Source of the DNA: Pseudaquidulcibacter saccharophilus
GTDB lineage: Bacteria; Pseudomonadota; Alphaproteobacteria; Caulobacterales; Aquidulcibacteraceae
Direction: 5' to 3'
DNA: 64,000 nucleotides
Assembly: GCF_019455445.1 (NCBI RefSeq)
Contig: NZ_JAHWUS010000002.1
Span: 496,001-560,000 of the forward strand
Positions within the stretch are counted from its first letter, which is position 1; each line of letters opens with the position of its first letter. The notes under the pieces were generated by a model. The model saw only the letters and a program-made list of their open reading frames with translations. It ran no database searches and had not been told where the DNA came from. Positions 38,998 to 49,092 of this stretch are shown piece after piece. The translations under genes and the position numbers were made by a program.

Positions 38998-41664
38998 TTA
39001 TTTTGCGTTATTTAATGCCGCTTGTGCCGCTGCAAGGCGTGCAATTGGAACCCGATAAGGTGAGCAAGACACGTAATCAAGCCCAACTTTTTCACAGAAT
39101 TCAATTGATGCCGGATCGCCACCATGCTCGCCACAAATGCCTAGTTTAATTTTCTCGCGAACAGAACGACCTTTTTCTTTTGCAATCTTGATCAACGAAC
39201 CGACACCGTCTTGATCAATTGTTACAAACGGATCTTTTTCAAAAATACCTTGCGCAATATAATCATTCATAAAGCGACCAGCATCGTCACGTGAAATCCC
39301 CAAAGTAGTTTGTGTTAAATCATTTGTTCCGAATGAGAAGAATTCAGCCTCTTGTGCAATCTCATCTGCGCAAACTGCGGCACGAGGCAATTCAATCATG
39401 GTTCCAACCATATATTCAATCTTCATACCGGCTTGAGCCATAACTTCTTCGCCAATAGCGATTACACGCCCTTTAAGGATTTGCAACTCTTTACGAGTTG
39501 AAACCAAAGGAATCATAATTTCAGGAATTGGTGCGGTTCCAGAAGCTTTTGCAACCTCAATTGCCGCTTCAAAAATTGCGCGCGCCTGCATTTCATAGAT
39601 TTCAGGGAATGTAATACCCAAACGGCAACCTCGGTGACCAAGCATTGGGTTAAATTCATGCAAATCTTTTGCGCGTTGCAATAATTTATCGCCATCAAGC
39701 CCTGTTGCTTTTGCAACCGCCTCCACATCTTCTGCACTATGCGGCAAGAATTCATGCAAAGGTGGGTCAAGAAGACGGATTGTAACAGGAAGACCAGCCA
39801 TGATTGTGAAAAGGTCTACAAAGTCTTTGCGCTGCATTGGAAGAATTTTTGCAAGTGCGGCTTCACGTCCTGATTTTGCCTCAGACAAAATCATTTCACG
39901 AACTGCTGCAATCCGTTCTGCATCAAAGAACATGTGTTCAGTACGGCATAGGCCAATACCTTCGGCACCAAAATCACGTGCAGTTTTTGCATCAAGTGGT
40001 GTTTCAGCATTCGCACGAACTTTAAGGTGGCGCACATCATCGGCCCAAGCCATTAATGTCGCAAAATCACCGGATAGTTCAGGTTGTTCAAGTTCAGCAG
40101 CGCCAAACAGTACTTCACCCAAGCCACCATCAACAGAGATGATTTCACCTTTTTTGATTTCACGACCTTTTACAACAAACTTTTCTGCCGCTTCATCAAT
40201 ACGAATTTCACCAGCGCCAGAAACGCAAGGACGCCCCATGCCGCGTGCGACAACCGCCGCGTGCGAAGTCATACCACCACGTGAAGTAACAATGGCACGC
40301 GCCGCATGCATACCGTGAATATCTTCTGGTGAAGTTTCTTCACGAACTAGGATGACTGATTTACCTGCCTGTGCCATTTGTTCGGCTTCATCGGCATCAA
40401 AAACAACCTCACCAACCGCAGCACCAGGAGATGCAGGCAAGCCTTTGGTTAAAACATCGCGTTTATAGCTTGCTTTGATTGTTGGGTGTAATAATTGGTC
40501 AAGAGCGGCGGCATCAATACGTGCAACACCTTCTTCTTTGGTAATCATACCCTCGGCAACCATATCAACCGCAATTTTCAACGCCGCTTTTGCGGTACGT
40601 TTACCATTACGGGTTTGCAACATCCATAATTTACCATTTTCTGCGGTGAATTCGATGTCTTGCATATCGCGATAATGGTTCTCAAGCTTTTTATAAACTT
40701 CATCCAATTGTGCATAAACATCTGGCAGTGACTCTTCTAATGACTCACCGCTTTCGCCCATAGTTACACGTTGTACTTTGGTAATTGATTTTGGTGTTCT
40801 GATGCCCGCAACAACATCTTCGCCCTGCGCGTTGATGAGATATTCACCATAGAATAATTTTTCACCGGTAGATGGGTTACGCGTAAACGCCACACCAGTT
40901 GCCGATGTGTCACCCATATTACCAAACACCATCGCTTGAACGTTAACCGCAGTTCCCCAGCTTTGCGGAATGTCGTGCATTTTGCGATAGAAGATTGCCC
41001 GGTCGTTCATCCAAGATTTGAATACCGCACCAACAGCGCCCCACAATTGATCATTTACATCTTGTGGGAAAGGCTTGCCCATTTCAGCTTCAACGGCTGA
41101 TTTATATTTTCTGACGATTTCCTCCCAATCCTCAGCATTCAATTCAGTATCATCTTTATAATCGTTGATTTCTTTGAAAGATTCCAAAATATCTTCAAAC
41201 ATATGATGTTCCAATTCAAGAACAACGTTTGAATACATTTGGATAAAACGACGATACGAATCATAGGCAAATCGGCGATTTCCTGATTTATTTGCCAAGC
41301 CCTCAACTGTTTCGTCATTAAGACCAAGGTTAAGGACGGTATCCATCATACCAGGCATAGATGCACGCGCACCAGAACGAACAGAAACCAAAAGCGGGTT
41401 TTCTTTGTCGCCAAATGTTTTGCCAACAGTTTCACCAACTTTTTTCGTTGCCGCCTCTACTTGTGCCGCAAGCTCATCAGGATATTTTTGACCCAATTCA
41501 TAAAACGCGGTGCAGACTTCGGTAGTAATTGTAAACCCCGGTGGAACCGGCAAGCCAATCTTGTTCATTTCAGCAAGGTTGGCACCTTTTCCGCCTAAGA
41601 GGTTTTTCATACTAGCATCGCCATCAGCGTTACCAGCACCGAAACTATAAACATATTTTGTCAT
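38998..41664 (-). CDS. ppdK: Pyruvate, phosphate dikinase
   Basis: Interconverts pyruvate + ATP + Pi with phosphoenolpyruvate + AMP + PPi. 888 aa from the ATG at 41664 (MTKYVYSFGAGNADG), preceded by CTGGGGATT; the longer open frame overlapping glyS is not used. Domains: N-terminal ATP-grasp (LLGGKGANLAEMNKIGLPVP), the phosphohistidine domain with catalytic His in GGMTSHAAVVARGMGRPCV, and the PEP-utilising TIM barrel (FGTNDLTQTTLGISRDDAG, then GICGEHGGDPAS with the catalytic Cys). It follows glyS after about 58 bp, a common alphaproteobacterial arrangement. Confidence 0.97.
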   Translation of the reverse strand: MTKYVYSFGAGNADGDASMKNLLGGKGANLAEMNKIGLPVPPGFTITTEVCTAFYELGQKYPDELAAQVEAATKKVGETVGKTFGDKENPLLVSVRSGARASMPGMMDTVLNLGLNDETVEGLANKSGNRRFAYDSYRRFIQMYSNVVLELEHHMFEDILESFKEINDYKDDTELNAEDWEEIVRKYKSAVEAEMGKPFPQDVNDQLWGAVGAVFKSWMNDRAIFYRKMHDIPQSWGTAVNVQAMVFGNMGDTSATGVAFTRNPSTGEKLFYGEYLINAQGEDVVAGIRTPKSITKVQRVTMGESGESLEESLPDVYAQLDEVYKKLENHYRDMQDIEFTAENGKLWMLQTRNGKRTAKAALKIAVDMVAEGMITKEEGVARIDAAALDQLLHPTIKASYKRDVLTKGLPASPGAAVGEVVFDADEAEQMAQAGKSVILVREETSPEDIHGMHAARAIVTSRGGMTSHAAVVARGMGRPCVSGAGEIRIDEAAEKFVVKGREIKKGEIISVDGGLGEVLFGAAELEQPELSGDFATLMAWADDVRHLKVRANAETPLDAKTARDFGAEGIGLCRTEHMFFDAERIAAVREMILSEAKSGREAALAKILPMQRKDFVDLFTIMAGLPVTIRLLDPPLHEFLPHSAEDVEAVAKATGLDGDKLLQRAKDLHEFNPMLGHRGCRLGITFPEIYEMQARAIFEAAIEVAKASGTAPIPEIMIPLVSTRKELQILKGRVIAIGEEVMAQAGMKIEYMVGTMIELPRAAVCADEIAQEAEFFSFGTNDLTQTTLGISRDDAGRFMNDYIAQGIFEKDPFVTIDQDGVGSLIKIAKEKGRSVREKIKLGICGEHGGDPASIEFCEKVGLDYVSCSPYRVPIARLAAAQAALNNAK

Positions 41665-41722
41665 TATAATCCCCAGTATGACGTTAATTGTTTCCAGTCT
41701 TAAGATACATTTGCGGCAAAAT

Positions 41723-43741
41723 TTAGCCGCGAATACACTCAAAGTCTGCAACCTGAGACATCATTTGTCTTAAATCACATAAAAGCGCAAGTCGATTTTT
41801 TCGCTTATTTTCGTCACTATCGTTGACCAAAACATTGTCAAGGAAATCAAAGATAGGGTCTCTAAGCAGTGTAAACGTTTTCATTGCCCCTACATAGTCC
41901 TCATTTTCGAGGCTTGTAGCAAGCGCGGCTTTAGTAGTATCAATTGCCGAAAATAATGCCTTTTCTGCATTTAATTCTAAATATTGTGCAGATGCAACAA
42001 AAGTGCCATCCAAAGCACCTTTTTTCTCTTCGGCCTTAAGAATATTTGACGCGCGCTTGTAACCTTCAAGAAGGGTTTTACCTTCTTCAGTTTTTAAAAA
42101 TTCGCTTAGCGTTTTTACTTTCTGGGTAATGCGATAAATATCATCATCAGCACCCGCAAAAACCGCATCAATCACATCATATTCAAGCCCCTCATCTTTG
42201 AGGAAGACTTTAAGGCGGTCAAGGAAGAAGGATTGAAGCTCTTCATTAACTTGTGAAGTAAGTGGCATTCTAACCTTATTCTCAAGAATAATCCGAATAA
42301 TGCCCAATGCCGCACGGCGAAGTGCGTATGGGTCGCCCGAACCAGTTGGCTTTTCACCAATCGCAAAGAATGAAACCAAGCTGTCGAATTTATCCGCCAA
42401 AGCAACCGCAATTGAAACCGGATTTGTTGGTGCATAATCCGATGGACCAACTGGTTTATAGTGCTCGGCAATTGCATTCGCGACATCTGCAGTTTCTTGG
42501 TCATTCTTGGCATAATAACGCCCCATAACACCTTGCAATTCAGGGAATTCGCCAACCATTTCGGTCACCAAGTCCGCCTTGCAAAGTAATGCAGCGCGTT
42601 TTGCCAATTCAACATCCGCGCCAACAATTGGCGCAAGTTCACCAGCCAATTCAACGACGCGTTTAACCTTGTCGCCAATTGAACCAATTTTTTGGTGGAA
42701 TACAATTGTGTCAAGTTTTGGAACGCGCGCTTCAAGAGTGGTTTTTCTATCCAAATCCCAGAAATAGCGTGCATCATTCAAGCGCGCCGCAAGCACGCGC
42801 GCATTACCATGCGCAATTGCTTTGCCGCCATCTGTTGCATTTACGTTTGAAACCACAATAAAATATGGCGCAAGTTTTCCTGTTGCCTTGGAATTTACCA
42901 CGAAATATTTTTGATTGATGCGCAATGTAAGGCGGATTACTTCGGGAGGAAGGTCAAGAAAAGCCTCATCCATTTGCCCCAAAATAACAAACGGCTCATC
43001 AACAAGGCCGCAAACCTCTTCTAAAAGTCCAATATCTTCGATAAGTTCAAGACCATTATCTGCACATAGTTTTTGTGCCTGTGCCATAATTGATTGTTTA
43101 CGTTCTTCACGGTCAATTAAAACATGTGCGGCACGGGTTTTGGCCTGATAATCAGCAAAATCGGTTACGGTAAAATCTTCTGGCGCATGAAAACGGTGAC
43201 CACGAGTTACATTGCCAGATTTGATGCCGTCAATTTCAAAATCAACAATTTCACCATTAAACATGCAAAGAATTGAATGAAGCGGGCGAACCCAGCGTAA
43301 TGTACCCTCACCCCAACGCATTGATTTTTGCCATGGGAAATTACGCACAATGCTTGGTACTAATTCTTTAATAATATCAGTAGTTTTTGCGCCCTTTTTT
43401 ATAATTTCAACAACGTAAAAATCACCCTTTTTTGGGTCTGAAACAACTTTTGCCTCGTCAATTGAAGAAATACCCGCCGCACGTATAAAGCCATCAATTG
43501 CAGGCTGTGGCGCACCGACTTTTGGCCCCTTTTTTTCTTCTTTAACATCTGGAGTTTCATTTGGTAGATTTTCAATACAAAGACCAAGACGTCGTGGCGC
43601 AACAAAATTGGTAATTTCGCCAACGGTCACACCAGCTTTTTCAAGGCCATCTTTGACCATTTTCGCCAAATCTTCTGACGCACGTTTTTGGAAACGCGCA
43701 GGAATTTCTTCTGAAAATATTTCTAATAAAAACTGGCTCAT
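41723..43741 (-). CDS. glyS: Glycyl-tRNA synthetase beta subunit
   Basis: Beta chain of the heterotetrameric glycyl-tRNA synthetase, 672 aa, a little under the E. coli length. N-terminal LLEIFSEEIPARFQKRASEDLA is the usual family start. The HD-like region (WDLDRKTTLEARVPKLDTIVF) and GSGDPYALRRAALGIIRI, with the tRNA-binding C-terminal part (VNDSDENKRKNRLALLCDLR), are visible. The start shares one base with the glyQ stop, so the two subunits are translationally coupled. Confidence 0.97.
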   Translation of the reverse strand: MSQFLLEIFSEEIPARFQKRASEDLAKMVKDGLEKAGVTVGEITNFVAPRRLGLCIENLPNETPDVKEEKKGPKVGAPQPAIDGFIRAAGISSIDEAKVVSDPKKGDFYVVEIIKKGAKTTDIIKELVPSIVRNFPWQKSMRWGEGTLRWVRPLHSILCMFNGEIVDFEIDGIKSGNVTRGHRFHAPEDFTVTDFADYQAKTRAAHVLIDREERKQSIMAQAQKLCADNGLELIEDIGLLEEVCGLVDEPFVILGQMDEAFLDLPPEVIRLTLRINQKYFVVNSKATGKLAPYFIVVSNVNATDGGKAIAHGNARVLAARLNDARYFWDLDRKTTLEARVPKLDTIVFHQKIGSIGDKVKRVVELAGELAPIVGADVELAKRAALLCKADLVTEMVGEFPELQGVMGRYYAKNDQETADVANAIAEHYKPVGPSDYAPTNPVSIAVALADKFDSLVSFFAIGEKPTGSGDPYALRRAALGIIRIILENKVRMPLTSQVNEELQSFFLDRLKVFLKDEGLEYDVIDAVFAGADDDIYRITQKVKTLSEFLKTEEGKTLLEGYKRASNILKAEEKKGALDGTFVASAQYLELNAEKALFSAIDTTKAALATSLENEDYVGAMKTFTLLRDPIFDFLDNVLVNDSDENKRKNRLALLCDLRQMMSQVADFECIRG

Positions 43742-44664
43742 TACTTCTCACCCGCCTTTAATTCTTCTTGTTTTTCCATCCATGCGGCAGCAGAACCTTT
43801 GGCAAGGTCGCGCACGCGGGCAATAAAGCTTTGTCGTTCGGTCGGGCTAACGACGCCACGCGCATCCATCAAGTTAAATAAATGCGATGCCTTTAACGCC
43901 CAATCAAATGCTGGAAGCGGTAATTTTGCCTCAAGAAGGATATTGCATTGGGTTTCGGCGTCTTTGAACCATTGTTCAAGAATTTCAACTTTGGAATATT
44001 CAAAATTAAATTTTGATTGCTCTACTTCGTTTTCGTGGAACACGTCACCATAAGTTACGCCATTGCCGTTGAAATCAATGTCATAAACATTTTCGACACC
44101 TTGGACATACATTGTCAAACGCTCAAGACCATAGGTTAATTCGCCAGAAACAGGCTTACAGTCGAAACCACCAACTTGTTGGAAATATGTGAATTGTGAT
44201 ACTTCCATGCCGTCGCACCACACTTCCCAGCCAAGGCCCCATGCGCCAACGGTTGGGTTTTCCCAATCATCTTCAACAAAGCGAATATCATGAAGTTTTG
44301 GATCAATACCAATTTCATAAAGTGAATTAAGATATAATTCTTGTAGATTTGGTGGGTTTGGCTTTAGAATTACTTGATATTGGTAATAATGGCCCAAACG
44401 GTTTGGATTTTCACCATAACGCGCATCCTTAGGACGACGAGAAGGTTGCACATAGGCTGCCTTCCATGGCTTTTCACCAAGCGCACGCAAAGTGGTTGCG
44501 GGATGCAATGTCCCTGCCCCAACCTCGGTATCATATGGTTGTAAAATCACACAACCCTGACGCGCCCAATAATCAGACAGCGTAAGGATAATATCCTGAA
44601 AAGAAGGCTTACGACCCTGCGCATAAGCCCGCGAGCAAGCAGTAGAATATTCAACGTTTTCCAT
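43741..44664 (-). CDS. glyQ: Glycyl-tRNA synthetase alpha subunit
   Basis: Catalytic alpha chain, 307 aa. [20 protein letters not shown] opens the class II fold; [20 protein letters not shown] contains motif 2, and [20 protein letters not shown] with [11 protein letters not shown] includes motif 3. The N-terminus has 19 extra residues before the conserved start. No alternative ATG lies close. The start codon sits within a perfect inverted repeat (see 44663-44686) and no Shine-Dalgarno is visible. Confidence 0.97.
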   Translation of the reverse strand: MENVEYSTACSRAYAQGRKPSFQDIILTLSDYWARQGCVILQPYDTEVGAGTLHPATTLRALGEKPWKAAYVQPSRRPKDARYGENPNRLGHYYQYQVILKPNPPNLQELYLNSLYEIGIDPKLHDIRFVEDDWENPTVGAWGLGWEVWCDGMEVSQFTYFQQVGGFDCKPVSGELTYGLERLTMYVQGVENVYDIDFNGNGVTYGDVFHENEVEQSKFNFEYSKVEILEQWFKDAETQCNILLEAKLPLPAFDWALKASHLFNLMDARGVVSPTERQSFIARVRDLAKGSAAAWMEKQEELKAGEK

Positions 44665-44686
44665 AATTGCGAGTTAGCGCAATTAT
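44663..44686 (-). promoter_or_regulatory. Perfect inverted repeat covering the glyQ start codon
   Basis: ATAATTGCG (44663-44671) and CGCAATTAT (44678-44686) are exact reverse complements around a 6-base spacer. The glyQ ATG (44664-44662) overlaps its 3' arm on the minus strand. In mRNA it would fold into a 9-pair hairpin hiding the initiation region; as DNA it could be an operator. No ribosome binding site is visible. Which it is cannot be told from sequence. Confidence 0.5.
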
Positions 44687-44856
44687 CTTAATTAGGAAAC
44701 AATTTTTATCCCGTTTTTAAGGAAATTTCATAAAAAAACTGCAATAAATTACTTTTTACTGTTACGTTAGGTAATGGCGAAACACTTTGTAAGTAATTTA
44801 CATTTACAACTACTATACCTTGTTTTACAATTAAGTGGTTTTTAGGTATTTAATAC

Positions 44857-46134
44857 ATGAGTAGACCTGTTATTTTAATTATTGGCGCAGATGACATTTT
44901 TCAAACTGTCGCCAAAGCGGGATTTACTACTACCGATAAGATAGAAGATGTACCTGTTAACAGAGCGATTATTATTGATTTGCGTAATGTTGATATAGCC
45001 GAAGCGCAGATTCTACTCGAAGAATTGCGAAATATTAAATCACAAAAGCATTTACAAATCTATGGTTGGACAGAACCCAACGCTAGCCTAAATCAATATG
45101 AAATCTTTAAATTTGATGGCCTTTTAAACGAAGAAACACCGCTTTCTTATATAAAGGCTCGCCTTGAATCTGCGTCACGGATTGCAGCAATGTCACGCGA
45201 GGCAATGACAAGATTTAATACACTTGCACAATTTGGTGCGCAGGCAAAACCATCATATAACGCACATCAAATTCCGCCTAAAATACTTATTTACGGGGCA
45301 CCTGGCCCGGATAATATGCGGATAACCGCAATTTTAGACCACCTTGGCATATTATGCGTTGCCGCCTTTTCTTCATTTAGCGCTTTTGAATATTTGCATA
45401 ATGGCGGGTTTGATGCGGTAATAGTTTTTGCCCATGATGACAAAGCCGGCGCCATTAGCTTCTGCTCTGCACTACGGCGCAATTCACGCCTTTTCCATAT
45501 CCCTTGCCTTTTGCTCGTTAACAGCGACTTTGGTAATTTTGAAGATGCGATACTAAAAGGCGCGACTGATGTTGATTTTATTGGCGTCTCGGAAGAAAAT
45601 TCCATCATTCGCTTAATGACACATATTGATGAAAAGCGTCGTAGAGACGCCCTTAAGATGGCTTTCCGCCTTGCCAAGTCAGACAAGGCAATTGATCGCG
45701 CATCAGGGCTTTATAATTTCGCCTTCTTCAAAAGCCATTTAAATGCGCTTATCAACGAAGCCATTAATTTTAAAGAACAAGTTTGCATAATTGAAATCAC
45801 AATTCATGTTGCGCCACAACATAATCCAAACCTTGAAATTCCTGATGATAAACGCCTTAGCGTTATTAATCAGATTGGTTCAATGATTGCCAGATTGGTT
45901 CGTACCGAAGACACTGCTGCACGGATTACACTTAATCGATTTGCAATAATATTGCCATTTTCAGATAAAATTACCGCATTTAATGCTGGGCAGCGCATTT
46001 GCGCTGTACTTGAATCATCTGCATTTGACATTGGTGTTAGCGATGAGGCAGCAATGGCAGAAGCAAAATTTGAAATCAGCGAAGTTACAGATAAAAAAAA
46101 TCTTGAAACTGTAATGTTAAAATTTGCAAGCTAA
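44857..46134 (+). CDS. PleD-like protein with two receiver-like domains and a degenerate GGDEF domain
   Basis: 425 aa. The arrangement REC (about 1-110), REC (142-258) and GGDEF-like (280-425) is that of PleD, a diguanylate cyclase of alphaproteobacterial polar development. The GGDEF domain begins with SGLYNFAFFKSHL (283-295), close to the usual DPLTGLYNRR, but the active-site GGDEF loop is replaced by ITLNRF at 357-362 (AARITLNRFAIILP), so no c-di-GMP synthesis is expected. The second receiver has VIVFAHDDK where the phospho-acceptor region should be and lacks a clear acceptor Asp. It is probably a pseudo-enzyme with a binding or scaffold role. It is a single gene on the plus strand. Confidence 0.82.
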   Translation: MSRPVILIIGADDIFQTVAKAGFTTTDKIEDVPVNRAIIIDLRNVDIAEAQILLEELRNIKSQKHLQIYGWTEPNASLNQYEIFKFDGLLNEETPLSYIKARLESASRIAAMSREAMTRFNTLAQFGAQAKPSYNAHQIPPKILIYGAPGPDNMRITAILDHLGILCVAAFSSFSAFEYLHNGGFDAVIVFAHDDKAGAISFCSALRRNSRLFHIPCLLLVNSDFGNFEDAILKGATDVDFIGVSEENSIIRLMTHIDEKRRRDALKMAFRLAKSDKAIDRASGLYNFAFFKSHLNALINEAINFKEQVCIIEITIHVAPQHNPNLEIPDDKRLSVINQIGSMIARLVRTEDTAARITLNRFAIILPFSDKITAFNAGQRICAVLESSAFDIGVSDEAAMAEAKFEISEVTDKKNLETVMLKFAS

Positions 46135-46150
46135 ACATTTTAAACCATTA

Positions 46151-46175
46151 AAAAGCCCCGCAGTGCGGGACTTTT
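46151..46175. terminator. Bidirectional terminator between convergent genes
   Basis: AAAAG-C-CCCGC at 46151-46161 pairs with GCGGG-A-CTTTT at 46165-46175 with one mismatch (C/A). T-rich flanks occur on both strands. It lies between the stop of the PleD-like gene (46134) and that of pccB (46179). Confidence 0.75.
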
Positions 46176-46178
46176 GCA

Positions 46179-47711
46179 TTATAGTGGAATGTTATCGTGC
46201 TTTTTCCAAGGATTGCTTAGTTTCTTTTTAGCCAGAGTTCTTAGCGATTGAGCAATCCTGAAACGTGTTGAATGCGGCATGATAACATCATCAATAAAAC
46301 CAAGCGATGCCGCAACAAATGGGTTCGCAAAACGCTTTTGATATTCATCTGTACGTTCCTGAATCTTTGCAGCGTCACCAATATCTTGACGGAAGATAAT
46401 TTCCACCGCACCCTTTGCGCCCATGACCGCAATTTCCGCGGTCGGCCACGCATAGTTTACATCACCACGAAGGTGTTTTGATGACATAACATCATAAGCA
46501 CCACCATATGCTTTACGTGTGATCAAAGTTACCTTTGGAACGGTTGCTTCGGCATAAGCAAACAAAAGTTTTGCACCATGTTTTATCAAACCACCATATT
46601 CCTGTTTAGTGCCAGGCATAAATCCAGGAACGTCAACAAAGGTAACAATTGGAATATTATAACAATCGCAGAAACGCACAAAACGTGCCGCTTTACGTGA
46701 AGAATCACTATCAAGAACGCCGGCAAGGCTCATTGGTTGGTTCGCAACAACGCCAACTGTCTGCCCTTCGATACGTCCGAAACCAACAACAATATTTTTT
46801 GCGAAATCTTGAGAAATTTGCATAAAATCGCCGTCATCTACTGTTTTTTCAATTAGCTCAACAATATCATAAGGCTGGTTAGGATTGCTTGGAACCAGAT
46901 TATCAAGAGAATAATCAGGCTCATTCTTAACAACAACACCTGCACGAACCGGTGCTTTTTCAGTGTTATTTGATGGAATGAAATCAATCAAACGACGCAT
47001 TTGCAACAATGCTTCAAAATCATTTTCAAATGCACCATCGGCAACACCTGATTTTTGACAATGCACACGTGCGCCGCCCAATTCCTCAGCCGTTACAACT
47101 TCGTTGGTCACGGTTTTAACAACGTCAGGGCCAGTAACAAACATGTTAGAAGTATCTTTTACCATAAAGATAAAGTCAGTCATGGCTGGTGAATAAACGT
47201 CACCACCCGCACAAGGTCCCATGATTACAGAAATTTGCGGCACAACGCCTGAAGCCAAAACATTCTGCAAGAAAATATCGGCATAACCAGCAAGTGATTC
47301 AACACCTTCTTGAATACGTGCGCCGCCCGCATCAAACAATCCAATAATTGGCGCGCCATTTTTAACCGCCATTTGTTGAACTTTTACAATTTTTTCGGCG
47401 TGAGAACGAGATAGAGAGCCACCAAAAACCGTAAAATCTTTTGAGAAAACATAAACCAAACGACCATTTATTGTACCGTGTCCGGTTACAACGCCATCGC
47501 CTGCGATTTTCTTTTCAGACATACCAAATTCATTACAACGATGTTCAACATAAATGTCGTATTCTTCAAAAGAACCCTCGTCTAATAAAATTTCAAGACG
47601 CTCACGAGCAGTAAGTTTTCCTCTTGCGTGCTGCGCATCAATACGCTTTTGACCGCCACCCAACCATGCCTGATCGCGTTTTTCTTTTAAAGTTTCAATG
47701 ATAGTTTTCAT
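46179..47711 (-). CDS. pccB: Acyl-CoA (propionyl-CoA) carboxylase beta chain
   Basis: Carboxyltransferase subunit of biotin-dependent propionyl-CoA carboxylase; transfers CO2 from carboxybiotin to propionyl-CoA to make (S)-methylmalonyl-CoA. 510 aa. The N-terminal half has [24 protein letters not shown] and [19 protein letters not shown] with the acyl-CoA oxyanion glycine pair; [17 protein letters not shown] and [16 protein letters not shown] mark the C-terminal half. No biotin carboxylase (pccA) is adjacent, so the alpha chain must be elsewhere. Its product feeds the epimerase gene at 3256-3678. Some acetyl-CoA and methylcrotonyl carboxylases are similar; propionyl is the best reading. Confidence 0.92.
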   Translation of the reverse strand: MKTIIETLKEKRDQAWLGGGQKRIDAQHARGKLTARERLEILLDEGSFEEYDIYVEHRCNEFGMSEKKIAGDGVVTGHGTINGRLVYVFSKDFTVFGGSLSRSHAEKIVKVQQMAVKNGAPIIGLFDAGGARIQEGVESLAGYADIFLQNVLASGVVPQISVIMGPCAGGDVYSPAMTDFIFMVKDTSNMFVTGPDVVKTVTNEVVTAEELGGARVHCQKSGVADGAFENDFEALLQMRRLIDFIPSNNTEKAPVRAGVVVKNEPDYSLDNLVPSNPNQPYDIVELIEKTVDDGDFMQISQDFAKNIVVGFGRIEGQTVGVVANQPMSLAGVLDSDSSRKAARFVRFCDCYNIPIVTFVDVPGFMPGTKQEYGGLIKHGAKLLFAYAEATVPKVTLITRKAYGGAYDVMSSKHLRGDVNYAWPTAEIAVMGAKGAVEIIFRQDIGDAAKIQERTDEYQKRFANPFVAASLGFIDDVIMPHSTRFRIAQSLRTLAKKKLSNPWKKHDNIPL

Positions 47712-47928
47712 ATAAGATTCCCCAGTTTTAAACTGAATAAGTAGAATTGTTTAATTATTATCGGCGTTTTTTTATGATAATTTGGTTACAATCACGCCTT
47801 CATTATTGCAAGTTATTTTATGGTCAATTCATGCTTTAGGCTAAGATTTATTAGCATATGAAGGGAAAATATTGCGTAATAACGGATTATCTTATTGATT
47901 TAATGTAATGAAGGTATAAAAGTTCAGT

Positions 47929-49092
47929 ATGCCGCAAGTTGCAATAGATGTAACCAAAAACACAAAACCGCTTATGCCAAAGTGGCAAAAACTGCTTTTG
48001 GTGGCACTAGCGGTAACAACTATAATAAGTGGATTATTGGTTTTCTTCTTTAGAAATAATATTTTTAAGGCAATAATTAAACCGTCAATCCCCTTTCAAG
48101 TTGCACAAGAACCTTCAACTCCTAATTACAATGATGCTTCGGCATGGGTTTTGCGTCCGCAAATCATTGATGCTTCGAAACCTGCTGTATTCTTCGCTCA
48201 CCCCGTAACCTATTATGATGGCTCAAAAGGTTGGAACGCAGATATTAACCAACCCGAAGCGCGACAAATTATTGATGAAATTGTTATTCCTAATCATGTT
48301 GCACCTTTCATGGATGGAACACAAGTTTGGCTTCCGCATTACCGACAGGCAACTTTATACTCAAATCTTAGCTTTAATGAGGATGCCAAAGAGGCATTAA
48401 ACCTTGCATATAATGATATAGAAACTGCATTTAAAACCTTTTTACAACATAAGGCCCCAGGGCAAAAAATTATTATTGTTGGCATGAATCAGGGTGCATT
48501 ACATTTATTGCGCCTTATGCAACAGCAACCACCTGAACTAAAAGAAGATATAATTGCCGTATATTTAATTGATCAAGCAATCCCAACAGATCTTATAAAA
48601 CAAGAAGAAGGTAAAAGCCTTTTAGGCGTCATTCCACCTTGTAAAGAACTAAAAGAAACAAAATGCCTAGTAAACTTTTTGTCAGTGAGTGAGAACAACA
48701 ATAGAAAGATATATCTGGCCCGTAAATATTCACCAGTTTATGATAAAAATAATGGATATTATAAACGTGGAAAAGCTGCTGTAATATGCGTTAACCCTTT
48801 AAATGGCGGCAGTAATGCTGATGCTGAAGAGAAACTTAATAGCGGTGCCGTTGCTGCTTCAAAATTAGAAGAAGGAACTGACCCAGCTCTTTTACCCGCG
48901 GCAACAGGTGCAAATTGTAAAGACGGCCTGCTATTGGTTGATAGCCTAAGACCAGCAGCTTTATCACCCCCTGTTTTTGAACTGGGAAGCTTTTACAAAG
49001 TTAGCTCTTATAATTTATTTTATGATAATCTTAAAAATGATCTAGCCGCTAGGGTTCTAGAAGATAAAAATCAAGCAGCTAAAAAGAAGTAA
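47929..49092 (+). CDS. DUF3089 alpha/beta-hydrolase-fold protein with a replaced nucleophile
   Basis: 387 aa. One hydrophobic anchor (about residues 21-41) then an alpha/beta-hydrolase-type domain. The family's elbow usually reads GHSQG; here it is GMNQG (KIIIVGMNQGALHLLRL), so the Ser nucleophile is Asn187. Other family features such as VFFAHPVTYYDGSKGWNAD and WLPHYRQATLY are kept. It is therefore probably catalytically dead, acting as a binding protein, unless another residue is used. It is membrane-anchored with most of the chain in the periplasm. Its last 22 bp overlap the 3' end of the convergent response-regulator gene. Confidence 0.85.
   Translation: MPQVAIDVTKNTKPLMPKWQKLLLVALAVTTIISGLLVFFFRNNIFKAIIKPSIPFQVAQEPSTPNYNDASAWVLRPQIIDASKPAVFFAHPVTYYDGSKGWNADINQPEARQIIDEIVIPNHVAPFMDGTQVWLPHYRQATLYSNLSFNEDAKEALNLAYNDIETAFKTFLQHKAPGQKIIIVGMNQGALHLLRLMQQQPPELKEDIIAVYLIDQAIPTDLIKQEEGKSLLGVIPPCKELKETKCLVNFLSVSENNNRKIYLARKYSPVYDKNNGYYKRGKAAVICVNPLNGGSNADAEEKLNSGAVAASKLEEGTDPALLPAATGANCKDGLLLVDSLRPAALSPPVFELGSFYKVSSYNLFYDNLKNDLAARVLEDKNQAAKKK

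Noticed and set aside
38998-41751. Longer ppdK frame starting at 41751 inside glyS
   Set aside because: It would add 29 residues unlike the family and overlap glyS; the ATG at 41664 has a good ribosome binding site.
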